NCBI GenBank assembly: GCA_964469565.1
Contig: CAYXZD010000012.1
Coordinates: 62,001-126,000, forward strand
Length of the DNA stretch: 64,000 nt
Direction of reading: 5' to 3'
Origin: GCA-2720975 sp964469565
GTDB lineage: Bacteria > Planctomycetota > UBA1135 > GCA-002686595
The notes under the pieces were generated by a model. The model had not been told where the DNA came from and did no database searches. It saw nothing but the letters and a program-made list of their open reading frames with translations. How positions within the stretch are numbered: position 1 is the first letter of the stretch; the number at the start of each line of letters is the position of its first letter. A program made the translations under genes and the position numbers. Of this stretch, positions 26,037 to 33,304 are shown piece after piece.

Positions 26037-27280
26037 GCCTCGGACTGATTCCCTTCGTCGCTGTCTTGGCGACAGTCCAGGCGCCCGGGACCCTCGGTGG
26101 CCCAGGGCTTGCTCTTTTGGCGGACAAGGCACTGTGCGCTGAACTGGACGGCCGGCAGGTAATCGATCATGCAGTTCTCCTGGTGAAGGACGGGGTGATC
26201 GAAGCGGTATTCGAGCAGGGCAATCTGGACATTCCAGCTACTTATGTGATTCACGATTGCGGCGCTAACTGGATTGTGCCCGGCTTCGTGGATCTTCACA
26301 CCCATGTGAGTGGTTCGGGCATCAACGATACGGTCTACCAGATCAACTCTGGTTTGCGTGTGGCACCGACGGCCGTTCCGGGCAATCCGCGGCTCTCCGT
26401 TGCCCTTGCGGCTGGGGTGACCACAGTTCTTTACATCCCTGGTTCAGGCTCCAACATGGGCGGACAGGGAATCCTGATGAAAACAGGTTTTGAAGACTAC
26501 GAGCGGGCACTTGTCCGCGATCCGGGTTCTCTCAAAATCGCCCAGGGGGACAATCCCACCCGTTGGGGCTATGGCATGGGCCGGCTCATGATGAACTTCC
26601 ATCTACGCCGGGTGATTGAACAGGGCTTGGTCTACGCCAAAGCATGGCGTGCCTTTGAGGAGGGGCAGGGCCCAGAGCCGGAGCGTGAGGTGCGCCTTGA
26701 TATCTTTCGAGACCTCTTTGAGCGCAAGACTCAAATCTCAACACACACCCAGTATTACCAACTGGTCATGATGTCGATCCTGATGTTGAAGCGAGACTAC
26801 GGCTTCGACACATACATTGACCACGGTTCATTTGATAGCTATCTCAATACCGAGCTTGCGATCAAACATGACGTACCAGCCATCCTTGGCCCGCGCGAGG
26901 TCATGTGGCCGCGACCTCCGCGCTATGCCACAGGTGGACAGGTGCACGGAAGTGCCTGGGGCTTCCAGCAACGAGGGCACAAACTTATCGGGTTCAACAC
27001 CGATGCACCCGTCGTACCCTTGCATGAGTTGCCATTGCAGGCAGCTATGGGCGTGCACTACGGTATGGACAATGATTCCATGCAAGCTGTTCGGGGCCTG
27101 ACGATTGTTCCGGCTACCGTAGCTGGACTTGCCGAACGCGTGGGGAGCCTTGAACCAGGAAAGGACGCGGACCTCGTCATCATGAGCGGCGATCCAGCGG
27201 ACCCGCGCGTCAGTATTGAACAGGTCTATCTCGAAGGCGAGAAGGTCTACGACACTTCTACACAAACCCGTCGCTGGTAG
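26030..27280 (+). CDS. Array member 9: exported metal-dependent amidohydrolase
   Basis: 416 residues with a short hydrophobic N-terminus (VSLGLIPFVAVLATV) that probably serves as export signal. Ligands: His90 and His92 (DLHTH), His in STHTQYYQ, His in YIDHG and Asp in FNTDAP. It is the most diverged of the intact four: the AQAGNPE segment is AQGDNPT, and NWNTR is NFHLR. It is followed by the longest internal gap of the array (119 nt), which may contain a promoter or processing site, although I see no clear motif there. Confidence 0.87.
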   Translation: MVSLGLIPFVAVLATVQAPGTLGGPGLALLADKALCAELDGRQVIDHAVLLVKDGVIEAVFEQGNLDIPATYVIHDCGANWIVPGFVDLHTHVSGSGINDTVYQINSGLRVAPTAVPGNPRLSVALAAGVTTVLYIPGSGSNMGGQGILMKTGFEDYERALVRDPGSLKIAQGDNPTRWGYGMGRLMMNFHLRRVIEQGLVYAKAWRAFEEGQGPEPEREVRLDIFRDLFERKTQISTHTQYYQLVMMSILMLKRDYGFDTYIDHGSFDSYLNTELAIKHDVPAILGPREVMWPRPPRYATGGQVHGSAWGFQQRGHKLIGFNTDAPVVPLHELPLQAAMGVHYGMDNDSMQAVRGLTIVPATVAGLAERVGSLEPGKDADLVIMSGDPADPRVSIEQVYLEGEKVYDTSTQTRRW

Positions 27281-27399
27281 ACCACCACAAACATTTCACC
27301 ACAACACGAACATCACCCCCCCCCCTCTAAGGATGGTGCCCCGCGTGGGTAGCCAACGCCGGGCGTTCTCCCGGCCAACCAACACTCTTCTCAACTACG

Positions 27400-28629
27400 A
27401 TGCTGACACCCCTCCTCCTCGCCCTGACACCCCTCTCGGCTTTCCAAGAGGCTCAACAACTCCCCGATCTCTACGCATTGAGCGCACCTGTTCTCGAAAC
27501 AGGCAGCGGCGAAGTGCTTGAACACGCCATTGTTCTGGTGGATGGTGGCAAGGTCATCACTGTAGGCGAGGACCTCGTCGTGGAACGTGGCATTCCGATC
27601 TTTGAATTAGAACCGGGCCAGGTGGTTATGCCCGGCCTTGTCAATGCGTACACACGCGTTGGGGTGACCGGCTCGGGTGCCAGCGGGTCTCGCCCCTGGC
27701 AGCGTGCATCAGCGGAGGTCTACCCGGCGTCGGGGGCATACAAGGATATTCGCGATACTGGTGTGACGACCCTAGCTCATTATCCGTCTGGCAATGGCAT
27801 TCCGGGTCGATGCGTCGTAGTCAAGCCGAGTGGTGCAACTCTTGAGGCGATGACCCTGAAGGATGACGCCTACCTGAAGATCATCATGGGCTCATCTCGT
27901 TCAGAGAAGGGATACCTGTCGGGTGGATTCAAGGCAGCCGATGGTTGGAACGAAAAAGAGGCCAAGAATCGGGAAAAGTGGGAGAAGGCCAAAGAAAAAT
28001 TCGATGAAGAGAAGGACAAGGAAAAGAAAGCCAAGCTTGACCCCGGGCCGTATAAACCCATCGATGCTGATCCCAAGGCCGTCTCATTCCACGAACTCCG
28101 GGATGGATCGCTCAAAGCCCTCATCTCTGTTCGCAATGCGGGTACTTATCTGCACTTGCTAGATGCGATCGGCGACGAGTCGTTTTCGTGGGACCTACGC
28201 ATAGTCATGACCCGCGACCTCGACATCTATCACGTCCTTGATCGCGTGGCAAAGACGGGCAAGCGTGTTGTGCTCGAACCAGAAATCACCCTGCACCCAG
28301 GGACCATGCGACAGAGGAATATGCCCGCAGAGTTTGATCGTGCAGGAACACCTGTTGTGCTTGTGCCCCGCAGCGATTCAGTGTCCGGTTTCAAGGACTG
28401 GCGTCGTCACGTCGGTGAAATGGTTGCGGCCGGCCTCGATCGCGGTGCCGCCATCCGAGCCATGACCTCAGAGCCTGCGGCGCTGCTGGGTGTATCAGAC
28501 CGCGTAGGTAGCTTAGAGCCAGGCAAGGATGCCAACCTGTTGATTCTAAGCGGAGACCCTTTTGAACCCGGCACCAAAGTCGACGCCGTCGTCCTTGAGG
28601 GGCGACTTGTGAGTGGAGAGGTGAACTAG
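27400..28629 (+). CDS. Array member 10: exported amidohydrolase-like protein without metal ligands
   Basis: 409 residues. The N-terminus MLTPLLLALTPLSAFQEA is a short signal peptide. Barrel entry VMPGLVNAYTRVG has no HxH. A lysine/glutamate-rich helix (about 184-212: NREKWEKAKEKFDEEKDKEK) precedes LKALISVRNAG (about 237), which stands where related active enzymes carry HxHRADD. The C-terminal signature SDRVGSLEPGKDANLLILSGDP is well kept. The charged helix also appears in members 1, 5 and 11, so this pseudo-subset shares a derived feature. A two-base gap leads to member 11. Confidence 0.8.
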   Translation: MLTPLLLALTPLSAFQEAQQLPDLYALSAPVLETGSGEVLEHAIVLVDGGKVITVGEDLVVERGIPIFELEPGQVVMPGLVNAYTRVGVTGSGASGSRPWQRASAEVYPASGAYKDIRDTGVTTLAHYPSGNGIPGRCVVVKPSGATLEAMTLKDDAYLKIIMGSSRSEKGYLSGGFKAADGWNEKEAKNREKWEKAKEKFDEEKDKEKKAKLDPGPYKPIDADPKAVSFHELRDGSLKALISVRNAGTYLHLLDAIGDESFSWDLRIVMTRDLDIYHVLDRVAKTGKRVVLEPEITLHPGTMRQRNMPAEFDRAGTPVVLVPRSDSVSGFKDWRRHVGEMVAAGLDRGAAIRAMTSEPAALLGVSDRVGSLEPGKDANLLILSGDPFEPGTKVDAVVLEGRLVSGEVN

Positions 28630-28631
28630 CT

Positions 28632-30068
28632 ATGCATCATCTAATGAGAAAACTATCCCCAACAGCTGCTGCCTTCCTTTTGATTGGGCTCACTTCCAGT
28701 CCAGGTGCTGCGGCTTTGCCTCACCTGTGGGATGATGCGGATGCCCCCGATAAGAATGAGGAAGAAGAGCCGGCGGACAAGTGGTTTGCGCTTGTGGGCG
28801 GCGACGTTTACACGGGAACCGGTTCTATCCTGCGCGGTGCCACGGTGGTATCCAAGAATGGGGTCATCGAGGAAATCGGCTATGATCTCGTTTATCCCGA
28901 GAGCGCGGACGTACTTGAAGTCGATGGATACCGAGTCTATCCGGGGTTAGTGGCGGTTGATTCGCGCGGCCTCTTCGGTGGTTCTTCGGATCTAGCGAAC
29001 AGTGTTGACCCATTCAACAAGAATATGCTGTTGGCTCTTTCTGCTGGCGTTACATCCGCCCGCTCTGGAAGTGAGGTCGCCAAGCTGCGCGTGGGCCACA
29101 TAGACGGATTGGTCATGAATAGCGGAGTCCTTCCCAGCTTGTCTTATAGCAAGCGCAATCCATCTGGAAAGCGTGCTCTGCGCGAGAAGCTCGAAGGAGC
29201 AGCGGAGTACATGCGTGCCTATGCCCAGTGGGAGATCGACAAAAAATCGGATAAGGAACTCAAAGCTCCATCGGACAAAGGTGTGGACTCGGCGGTCTTG
29301 GGCTACTTGCGCGGAACCGCACGCCCTGTTTTTTCAGCTGATGACCGTACGGACCTCCTAGAGATCGCTCGCCTAGCTCAGCGTTTTGGATTTAGGCCCG
29401 TGATTCGGGGTTGCCGAGAAGGTTGGGTTGTGGCCGACGAGTTGGGCCGGGCAGGTGCATCGGCGGTGATCACACCGAGGACGCGGCGACCGAAGGGCGA
29501 AACACTGGTCCGTGCAGGTGGTTCATCCATTGAAAACGCAGCCATACTTCGGCGGGCAGGGGTGGCTGTTACAATCATTCCTAGTTCGGCAGGGATCAGT
29601 CTGGGCGGTATTGTTGGCCGAGATTTGATGCACCTTACGGTGGAAGCAGGTTTCGCCGTGCGCGGTGGACTTTCGGAGAAGGCGGCATTTGACGGTATCA
29701 CGATTGAACCCGCCCGCTTGCTGGGCGTGAGTCATCGTGTTGGATCGATTGAGGTTGGCAAGGATGCTGACTTGATTGTTACCGACGGGGACATTCTCCA
29801 TTATCAGACCTTCGTCCAGTGGGCTGTCGTTTCTGGCGAAGTGGCCTATGACAAAGAGGCTGAACTTTTCTTTGCTCACATTCGGCCCCGCCCTGCGGGA
29901 AGCGTGGCCCCTGAAGCACGTGTGGATGCGGGTGAGGAATCCGTGGAGAGCCCTGCAGAGGCCGAGGAGGACTCGGATGAGCCGGATGAGTCGGATGAGT
30001 CGGGAGCGCCAGAGGGGCAGGGTGGCGGGGAGTCCGGGGGCAAGGACGGTGAAGAGGACTCGAAGTAG
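28632..30068 (+). CDS. Array member 11: exported amidohydrolase-like protein without metal ligands, acidic tail
   Basis: 478 residues. Signal peptide SPTAAAFLLIGLTSSPGAAA, then an acidic linker (DADAPDKNEEEEPADK). Barrel entry VYPGLVAVDSRGLFGG lacks HxH; PVFSADDRTDLLEIARLAQRFG (about 230) corresponds to the HxHRADD strand without its His. The C-terminal signature SHRVGSIEVGKDADLIVTDGD is intact. The last 45 residues are extremely acidic (EAEEDSDEPDESDESG and more) and glycine-rich, with no similarity to members 6-9. Such a tail could bind cations or a basic partner. Last gene of the array; a hairpin-rich gap follows. Confidence 0.8.
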   Translation: MHHLMRKLSPTAAAFLLIGLTSSPGAAALPHLWDDADAPDKNEEEEPADKWFALVGGDVYTGTGSILRGATVVSKNGVIEEIGYDLVYPESADVLEVDGYRVYPGLVAVDSRGLFGGSSDLANSVDPFNKNMLLALSAGVTSARSGSEVAKLRVGHIDGLVMNSGVLPSLSYSKRNPSGKRALREKLEGAAEYMRAYAQWEIDKKSDKELKAPSDKGVDSAVLGYLRGTARPVFSADDRTDLLEIARLAQRFGFRPVIRGCREGWVVADELGRAGASAVITPRTRRPKGETLVRAGGSSIENAAILRRAGVAVTIIPSSAGISLGGIVGRDLMHLTVEAGFAVRGGLSEKAAFDGITIEPARLLGVSHRVGSIEVGKDADLIVTDGDILHYQTFVQWAVVSGEVAYDKEAELFFAHIRPRPAGSVAPEARVDAGEESVESPAEAEEDSDEPDESDESGAPEGQGGGESGGKDGEEDSK

Positions 30069-30126
30069 ACTGCGACGAGAAGGCTAGAATTCCGCCCCAT
30101 TCTGGCTGCTCGGGTTCGGAGGGGAG

Positions 30127-30173
30127 ATCGGCTAGGCCGATTATCAGCCCTGCGCGTACTTCGAGGGCGCAGG
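30127..30173 (+). terminator. Two small hairpins after the array
   Basis: ATCGGC/GCCGAT with a three-base loop (30127-30141) and CCTGCGC/GCGCAGG with an 11-base loop (30149-30173) lie between the array and the next gene. There is no T-run. Possible transcription end or mRNA processing site. Confidence 0.3.
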
Positions 30174-30213
30174 AACGCCTAGACTAGAGGCCTCTCCTCA
30201 CTGCCTATCCAGA

Positions 30214-31278
30214 ATGGTTCTCCGACATCTCCTGCGTGCGATTGGTCCCGACCAAAAGGACCCTCGCCATCTCACTCAAGAAGAGGCCCACCGTGCCTTC
30301 GATGCGATCCTATCGGGTTCGCAAAACCCGGTCCTCATTGCATCGTTTCTAACGAGCATGCGTTGGAAGGGGGTTACCGCAGCAGAGTTGACGGGGTTTG
30401 CATTGGCCGCCCGACGTCGATCCACCATTCCTTGCGACGGAGTCCCCGGTCTTGTGACCCTTGCCCCGCCCCAGGATGGACACGACCACACACCCCCTCT
30501 CGATGCTGCATCCGGCCTGATTGCAGCAGGTGCGGGCGCGCGTGTCTTGATCATCAGTGACAAGGGCGTCCCGCCTAGACGTGGGCTTACGGCTGCTTGC
30601 GTGATGGAGTCCTTGGGACTGTCGATGACGTGGGATCCAACAGAGGCTGAGGAATGGGTAGCTAAGGGCCGCATTGCTGTCCTTTCGGCAACCGGCATCC
30701 TCCCCTCATTGCTTGAGTTGCGAGAGGTGCGCGGGAATCTAGGGCTACGAACGCCACTCTCCACGGTTGAGAAACTCCTCGCACCCACAAGCTCTGCTGT
30801 GGTAGTTGCGGCACAAAGCGGGCCAGTCCTGGGAGCGGCAGCAGAAGTTGTTCAGGGCTTAGGCCACCCCCGAGGGCTAGTTGTACAGGGCATTGACGGA
30901 GGCATCACTCCATTCCTCAAGCGTCGTACTCGCAGCCTAGAGGTGACAGATACACACCTAGTCCCCGTGACAGTGGAGCCAGAAGACTTCGGACTCGAAA
31001 GTGCTGTGGAGCCCGAGTTACCCATGTTTGGCCCACCTGAAGAGGGTCTTGGGACAAGCGATAACTCCGCTCTCGTGGATGCCTGTGGGGAGCTCACGCA
31101 ATCTGTAATCTCAGGCGAGCCGAGCCCGGCCCGTAACGCTTCCCTGTTGGGCGCAGGCCTTATTCTCAAAGCCTCCGGTCGAGCCCTCACCCTAGCGGAG
31201 GGCGTCGATGCTGCGACTCGGGCGGTTGATGACGGCCAGGTACTTACCCTGGTTGACCATCTAAAGAGTCTGAGCTAG
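30214..31278 (+). CDS. TrpD2/YbiB-like protein of the anthranilate phosphoribosyltransferase fold
   Basis: 354 residues. The helical N-domain (LTQEEAHRAFDAILSGSQNPVLIASFLTSMRWKG) and the glycosyltransferase-family-3 core are clear. The catalytic glycine loop (GTGGD in TrpD) is replaced by LAPPQDGHD. The KHGNRxxS region reads IISDKGVPPRRG, and the metal-binding DGLDE region reads VVQGIDGGITPF. It therefore cannot be a standard anthranilate phosphoribosyltransferase. It resembles TrpD2/YbiB proteins, some of which bind nucleic acid. No other tryptophan gene is nearby. A TAGACT hexamer at 30180-30185 lies 28 nt before the start. Confidence 0.75.
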   Translation: MVLRHLLRAIGPDQKDPRHLTQEEAHRAFDAILSGSQNPVLIASFLTSMRWKGVTAAELTGFALAARRRSTIPCDGVPGLVTLAPPQDGHDHTPPLDAASGLIAAGAGARVLIISDKGVPPRRGLTAACVMESLGLSMTWDPTEAEEWVAKGRIAVLSATGILPSLLELREVRGNLGLRTPLSTVEKLLAPTSSAVVVAAQSGPVLGAAAEVVQGLGHPRGLVVQGIDGGITPFLKRRTRSLEVTDTHLVPVTVEPEDFGLESAVEPELPMFGPPEEGLGTSDNSALVDACGELTQSVISGEPSPARNASLLGAGLILKASGRALTLAEGVDAATRAVDDGQVLTLVDHLKSLS

Positions 31279-31359
31279 GGCACTTTGGCGGAGAGGGATT
31301 CCGTCGGCACGGGCATTGATTTGTGGGGGGCGATGCCTGCTCGTTCTGCCTGCTTCGAA

Positions 31360-31365
31360 TAGAAT
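31360..31365 (+). promoter_or_regulatory. -10-like TAGAAT upstream of the FMN dehydrogenase
   Basis: TAGAAT is followed about 40 nt later by the GTG start at 31405. No clear -35. Confidence 0.3.
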
Positions 31366-31404
31366 GAACCTGCACCATGGGGCGATCTCCCATGATTCAC
31401 GACC

Positions 31405-32565
31405 GTGTCTTCGTCTATTCACCATACCTACGCCTCGAGTGAGTTCTTGCGCGAGAAGGCCCGGCGGCGTGTACCTGGCTTTGCCTTCGAATACCTCGAT
31501 GGGGGCTGCTTTTCGGACGTCAACCTCAGCCGGAACACCGACCAGTTGCGTGAGGTGGAACTGCGTCCGCGATACTTGATCGAGAACCCAAGATCGTCCC
31601 TTGAAACGGAGTTGTTTGGTCACACCTACTCCGCCCCCTTTGGCGTTGCACCGATCGGTCTGCAAGGCCTGGTTTGGCCGAATTCCTGTGAGGCTCTGGC
31701 TGCGGCCGCCAACAAACACAACGTGCCATTCATTCTGAGTACCGTTGGAACGGCAAGCATTGAAACCATCGCTGCGCTCACCGAAGGCCAAGCCTGGTTT
31801 CAACTGTACCACCCAGCCGACGATGACTTGCGGGATAAACTCCTCACGCGCGCCCTGGAAGCGGGACTTACGACCTTGGTAGTCCTTGCCGATACACCGA
31901 CATTTGCTTATCGCCCAAGAGAAATGCGCAATGGACTGTGTCTCCCCCCGCGCATGACTCTTTCCAATGCACTGCAGGTCTTGGCACACCCCACTTGGTC
32001 GGTGAACCAGCTATTGGCAGGCCTTCCCAGCTTTGCAACCCTTGAGCCTTACCTGCCGAAGCGCCTGGGCGTGCTCCACCTTGCAGAATTCATGAATTCT
32101 CAGTTTTCTGGGAGACTTACACCTCAGCGACTCGCCGTTCTACGTGATATGTGGCCTGGTCACCTTGTGGTCAAGGGCATCGTGACGGAAGAGGATGCAC
32201 AAGTCGCACTCGACATCGGCGCGGACGGCTTGATCGTGTCAAACCACGGCGGCCGCAACCTTGATGCTGGCGAGTCCACCATCACGTCACTATCTCGCCT
32301 TGCTCGGCAATTCGGTGATCGCACGACACTCATGATGGATAGCGGCCTGCGATCGGGGTCAGACGTTGCCTGCTCCCTCGCCAGTGGGGCACGATTCACG
32401 TTTCTTGGCCGTACGTTTATGTATGGCGTTGCTGCACTAGGCCGGCCGGGAGGAGTCCACACGATGGTCATGCTGAAAAAGCAACTCACTCAAGTCCTTG
32501 AACAGCTGGGGTGCGGACGGGCATCCGAATTGCCCAATCGACTCGTCAAAGCGGCATCGAGCTAG
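31405..32565 (+). CDS. FMN-dependent alpha-hydroxyacid dehydrogenase/oxidase (LldD/glycolate oxidase family)
   Basis: Oxidises an L-2-hydroxyacid such as lactate or glycolate to the 2-oxoacid with FMN. 386 residues. GTG 31405 is the first possible start because a stop lies four codons upstream in frame. Family marks are the N-terminal FAFEYLDGG, FGVAPIGLQGLVWP, FQLYHP, the FMN-binding Lys in LVVKGI, catalytic His281 in SNHGGRNLD, and DSGLRSG...GRTFMYG. Residues that separate lactate from glycolate or mandelate activity are not decisive here. It is convergent with the next gene and overlaps it by 20 nt. Confidence 0.92.
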   Translation: MSSSIHHTYASSEFLREKARRRVPGFAFEYLDGGCFSDVNLSRNTDQLREVELRPRYLIENPRSSLETELFGHTYSAPFGVAPIGLQGLVWPNSCEALAAAANKHNVPFILSTVGTASIETIAALTEGQAWFQLYHPADDDLRDKLLTRALEAGLTTLVVLADTPTFAYRPREMRNGLCLPPRMTLSNALQVLAHPTWSVNQLLAGLPSFATLEPYLPKRLGVLHLAEFMNSQFSGRLTPQRLAVLRDMWPGHLVVKGIVTEEDAQVALDIGADGLIVSNHGGRNLDAGESTITSLSRLARQFGDRTTLMMDSGLRSGSDVACSLASGARFTFLGRTFMYGVAALGRPGGVHTMVMLKKQLTQVLEQLGCGRASELPNRLVKAASS

Positions 32566-33304
32566 CAGACACGGAACAAAACCTGATCACATCTCCCACA
32601 ACTCCCGAGAGCCGCCCTTGGTCGGGAATCTGGATGTGGAGAGACTGCTCAGTGGCCGCTTCGAGAAAAAATGGCAACTCCTCATCACTGGTCACAAGAA
32701 CGCCGGGCGTGGAGAGTTGGCTCAACAAATCGAAGGCCCATCGTTTGACGTGGGCTGTCTCTGCCCGGAGATTCCCGGCGCCGGTGGCGAGTTCTGTTCC
32801 GGAGCGTTCGTAGAGCAGGTCGTGGAGGGCAGGGAAGGCATCAGGATCCGAAAACACACTAACGACCCAGAGCAGATCAAAGGGCCCGGAGTCGGCGGTC
32901 GTGGGCTCCTCCATAGCAGGCAAGGAAAGCCCAATCTCCTCTTCAACACGAGCAAAAGCCCGGCGCGTTTCTTGGAATTCGAAACCATCGAGGTTGCGCC
33001 AGATGACGTCACGCTCCAAGAGGATATGATCGAAGAGAATGGGCACATGCTCTGCCACTGCCGCTCCCATCCAAAGGGATCGTCCGGGGCTTTCCGGAGG
33101 AAGTTGGGCGAGCGCACGTTGCAGGTCAGTAGCGAGGGCTAGACCCGTGTCACGAATCGCCTCACGCTGCTCAGGGGCGAAGAAAGACTCGCCACCTTCG
33201 TGGCAATAGACCCTTCCCAGGCCACTCCAATCAAGCGCCTCGTCGATACCAGCGAGGGCAGCCGCAAAACCCTGAGTGGCCTGATTGGGGCTGGGCACAG
33301 GCAC
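32546..33304 (-). CDS. Hypothetical protein coupled to the APC-EIIA-RCK fusion permease
   Basis: 252 residues, soluble, with no signal peptide and no motif I recognise. It is mainly helical and acidic, with a DLLWVVSVFSDPDAF core and EELPFFLEAATEQSL near the end. The GTG start overlaps the stop of the permease gene (TAGTG), so the two are translationally coupled and probably function together. A regulator or partner of the transporter is an inference from this. The 3' end overlaps the convergent FMN dehydrogenase by 20 nt. Confidence 0.65.
   Translation of the reverse strand: MPVPSPNQATQGFAAALAGIDEALDWSGLGRVYCHEGGESFFAPEQREAIRDTGLALATDLQRALAQLPPESPGRSLWMGAAVAEHVPILFDHILLERDVIWRNLDGFEFQETRRAFARVEEEIGLSLPAMEEPTTADSGPFDLLWVVSVFSDPDAFPALHDLLYERSGTELATGAGNLRAETAHVKRWAFDLLSQLSTPGVLVTSDEELPFFLEAATEQSLHIQIPDQGRLSGVVGDVIRFCSVSASSMPL

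Larger units (their letters stand above)
13959..30068 (+). other. Eleven-gene amidohydrolase-fold array (twelve domains)
   Basis: Eleven consecutive same-strand genes, each with an export signal and an amidohydrolase-type composite fold. Most overlap by 4-20 nt or are separated by 2-58 nt; the longest internal gap is 119 nt. Members 6-9 (22074-27280) have HxH, two later His and a late Asp. Members 1-5, 10 and 11 lack HxH. All share the C-terminal metal-independent signature (PA..LG..DR.GS...GKDADL), which shows common descent. It behaves as one long operon or a few coupled segments, with breaks possible at 17798-17855, 24713-24752 and 27281-27399. Confidence 0.85.
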
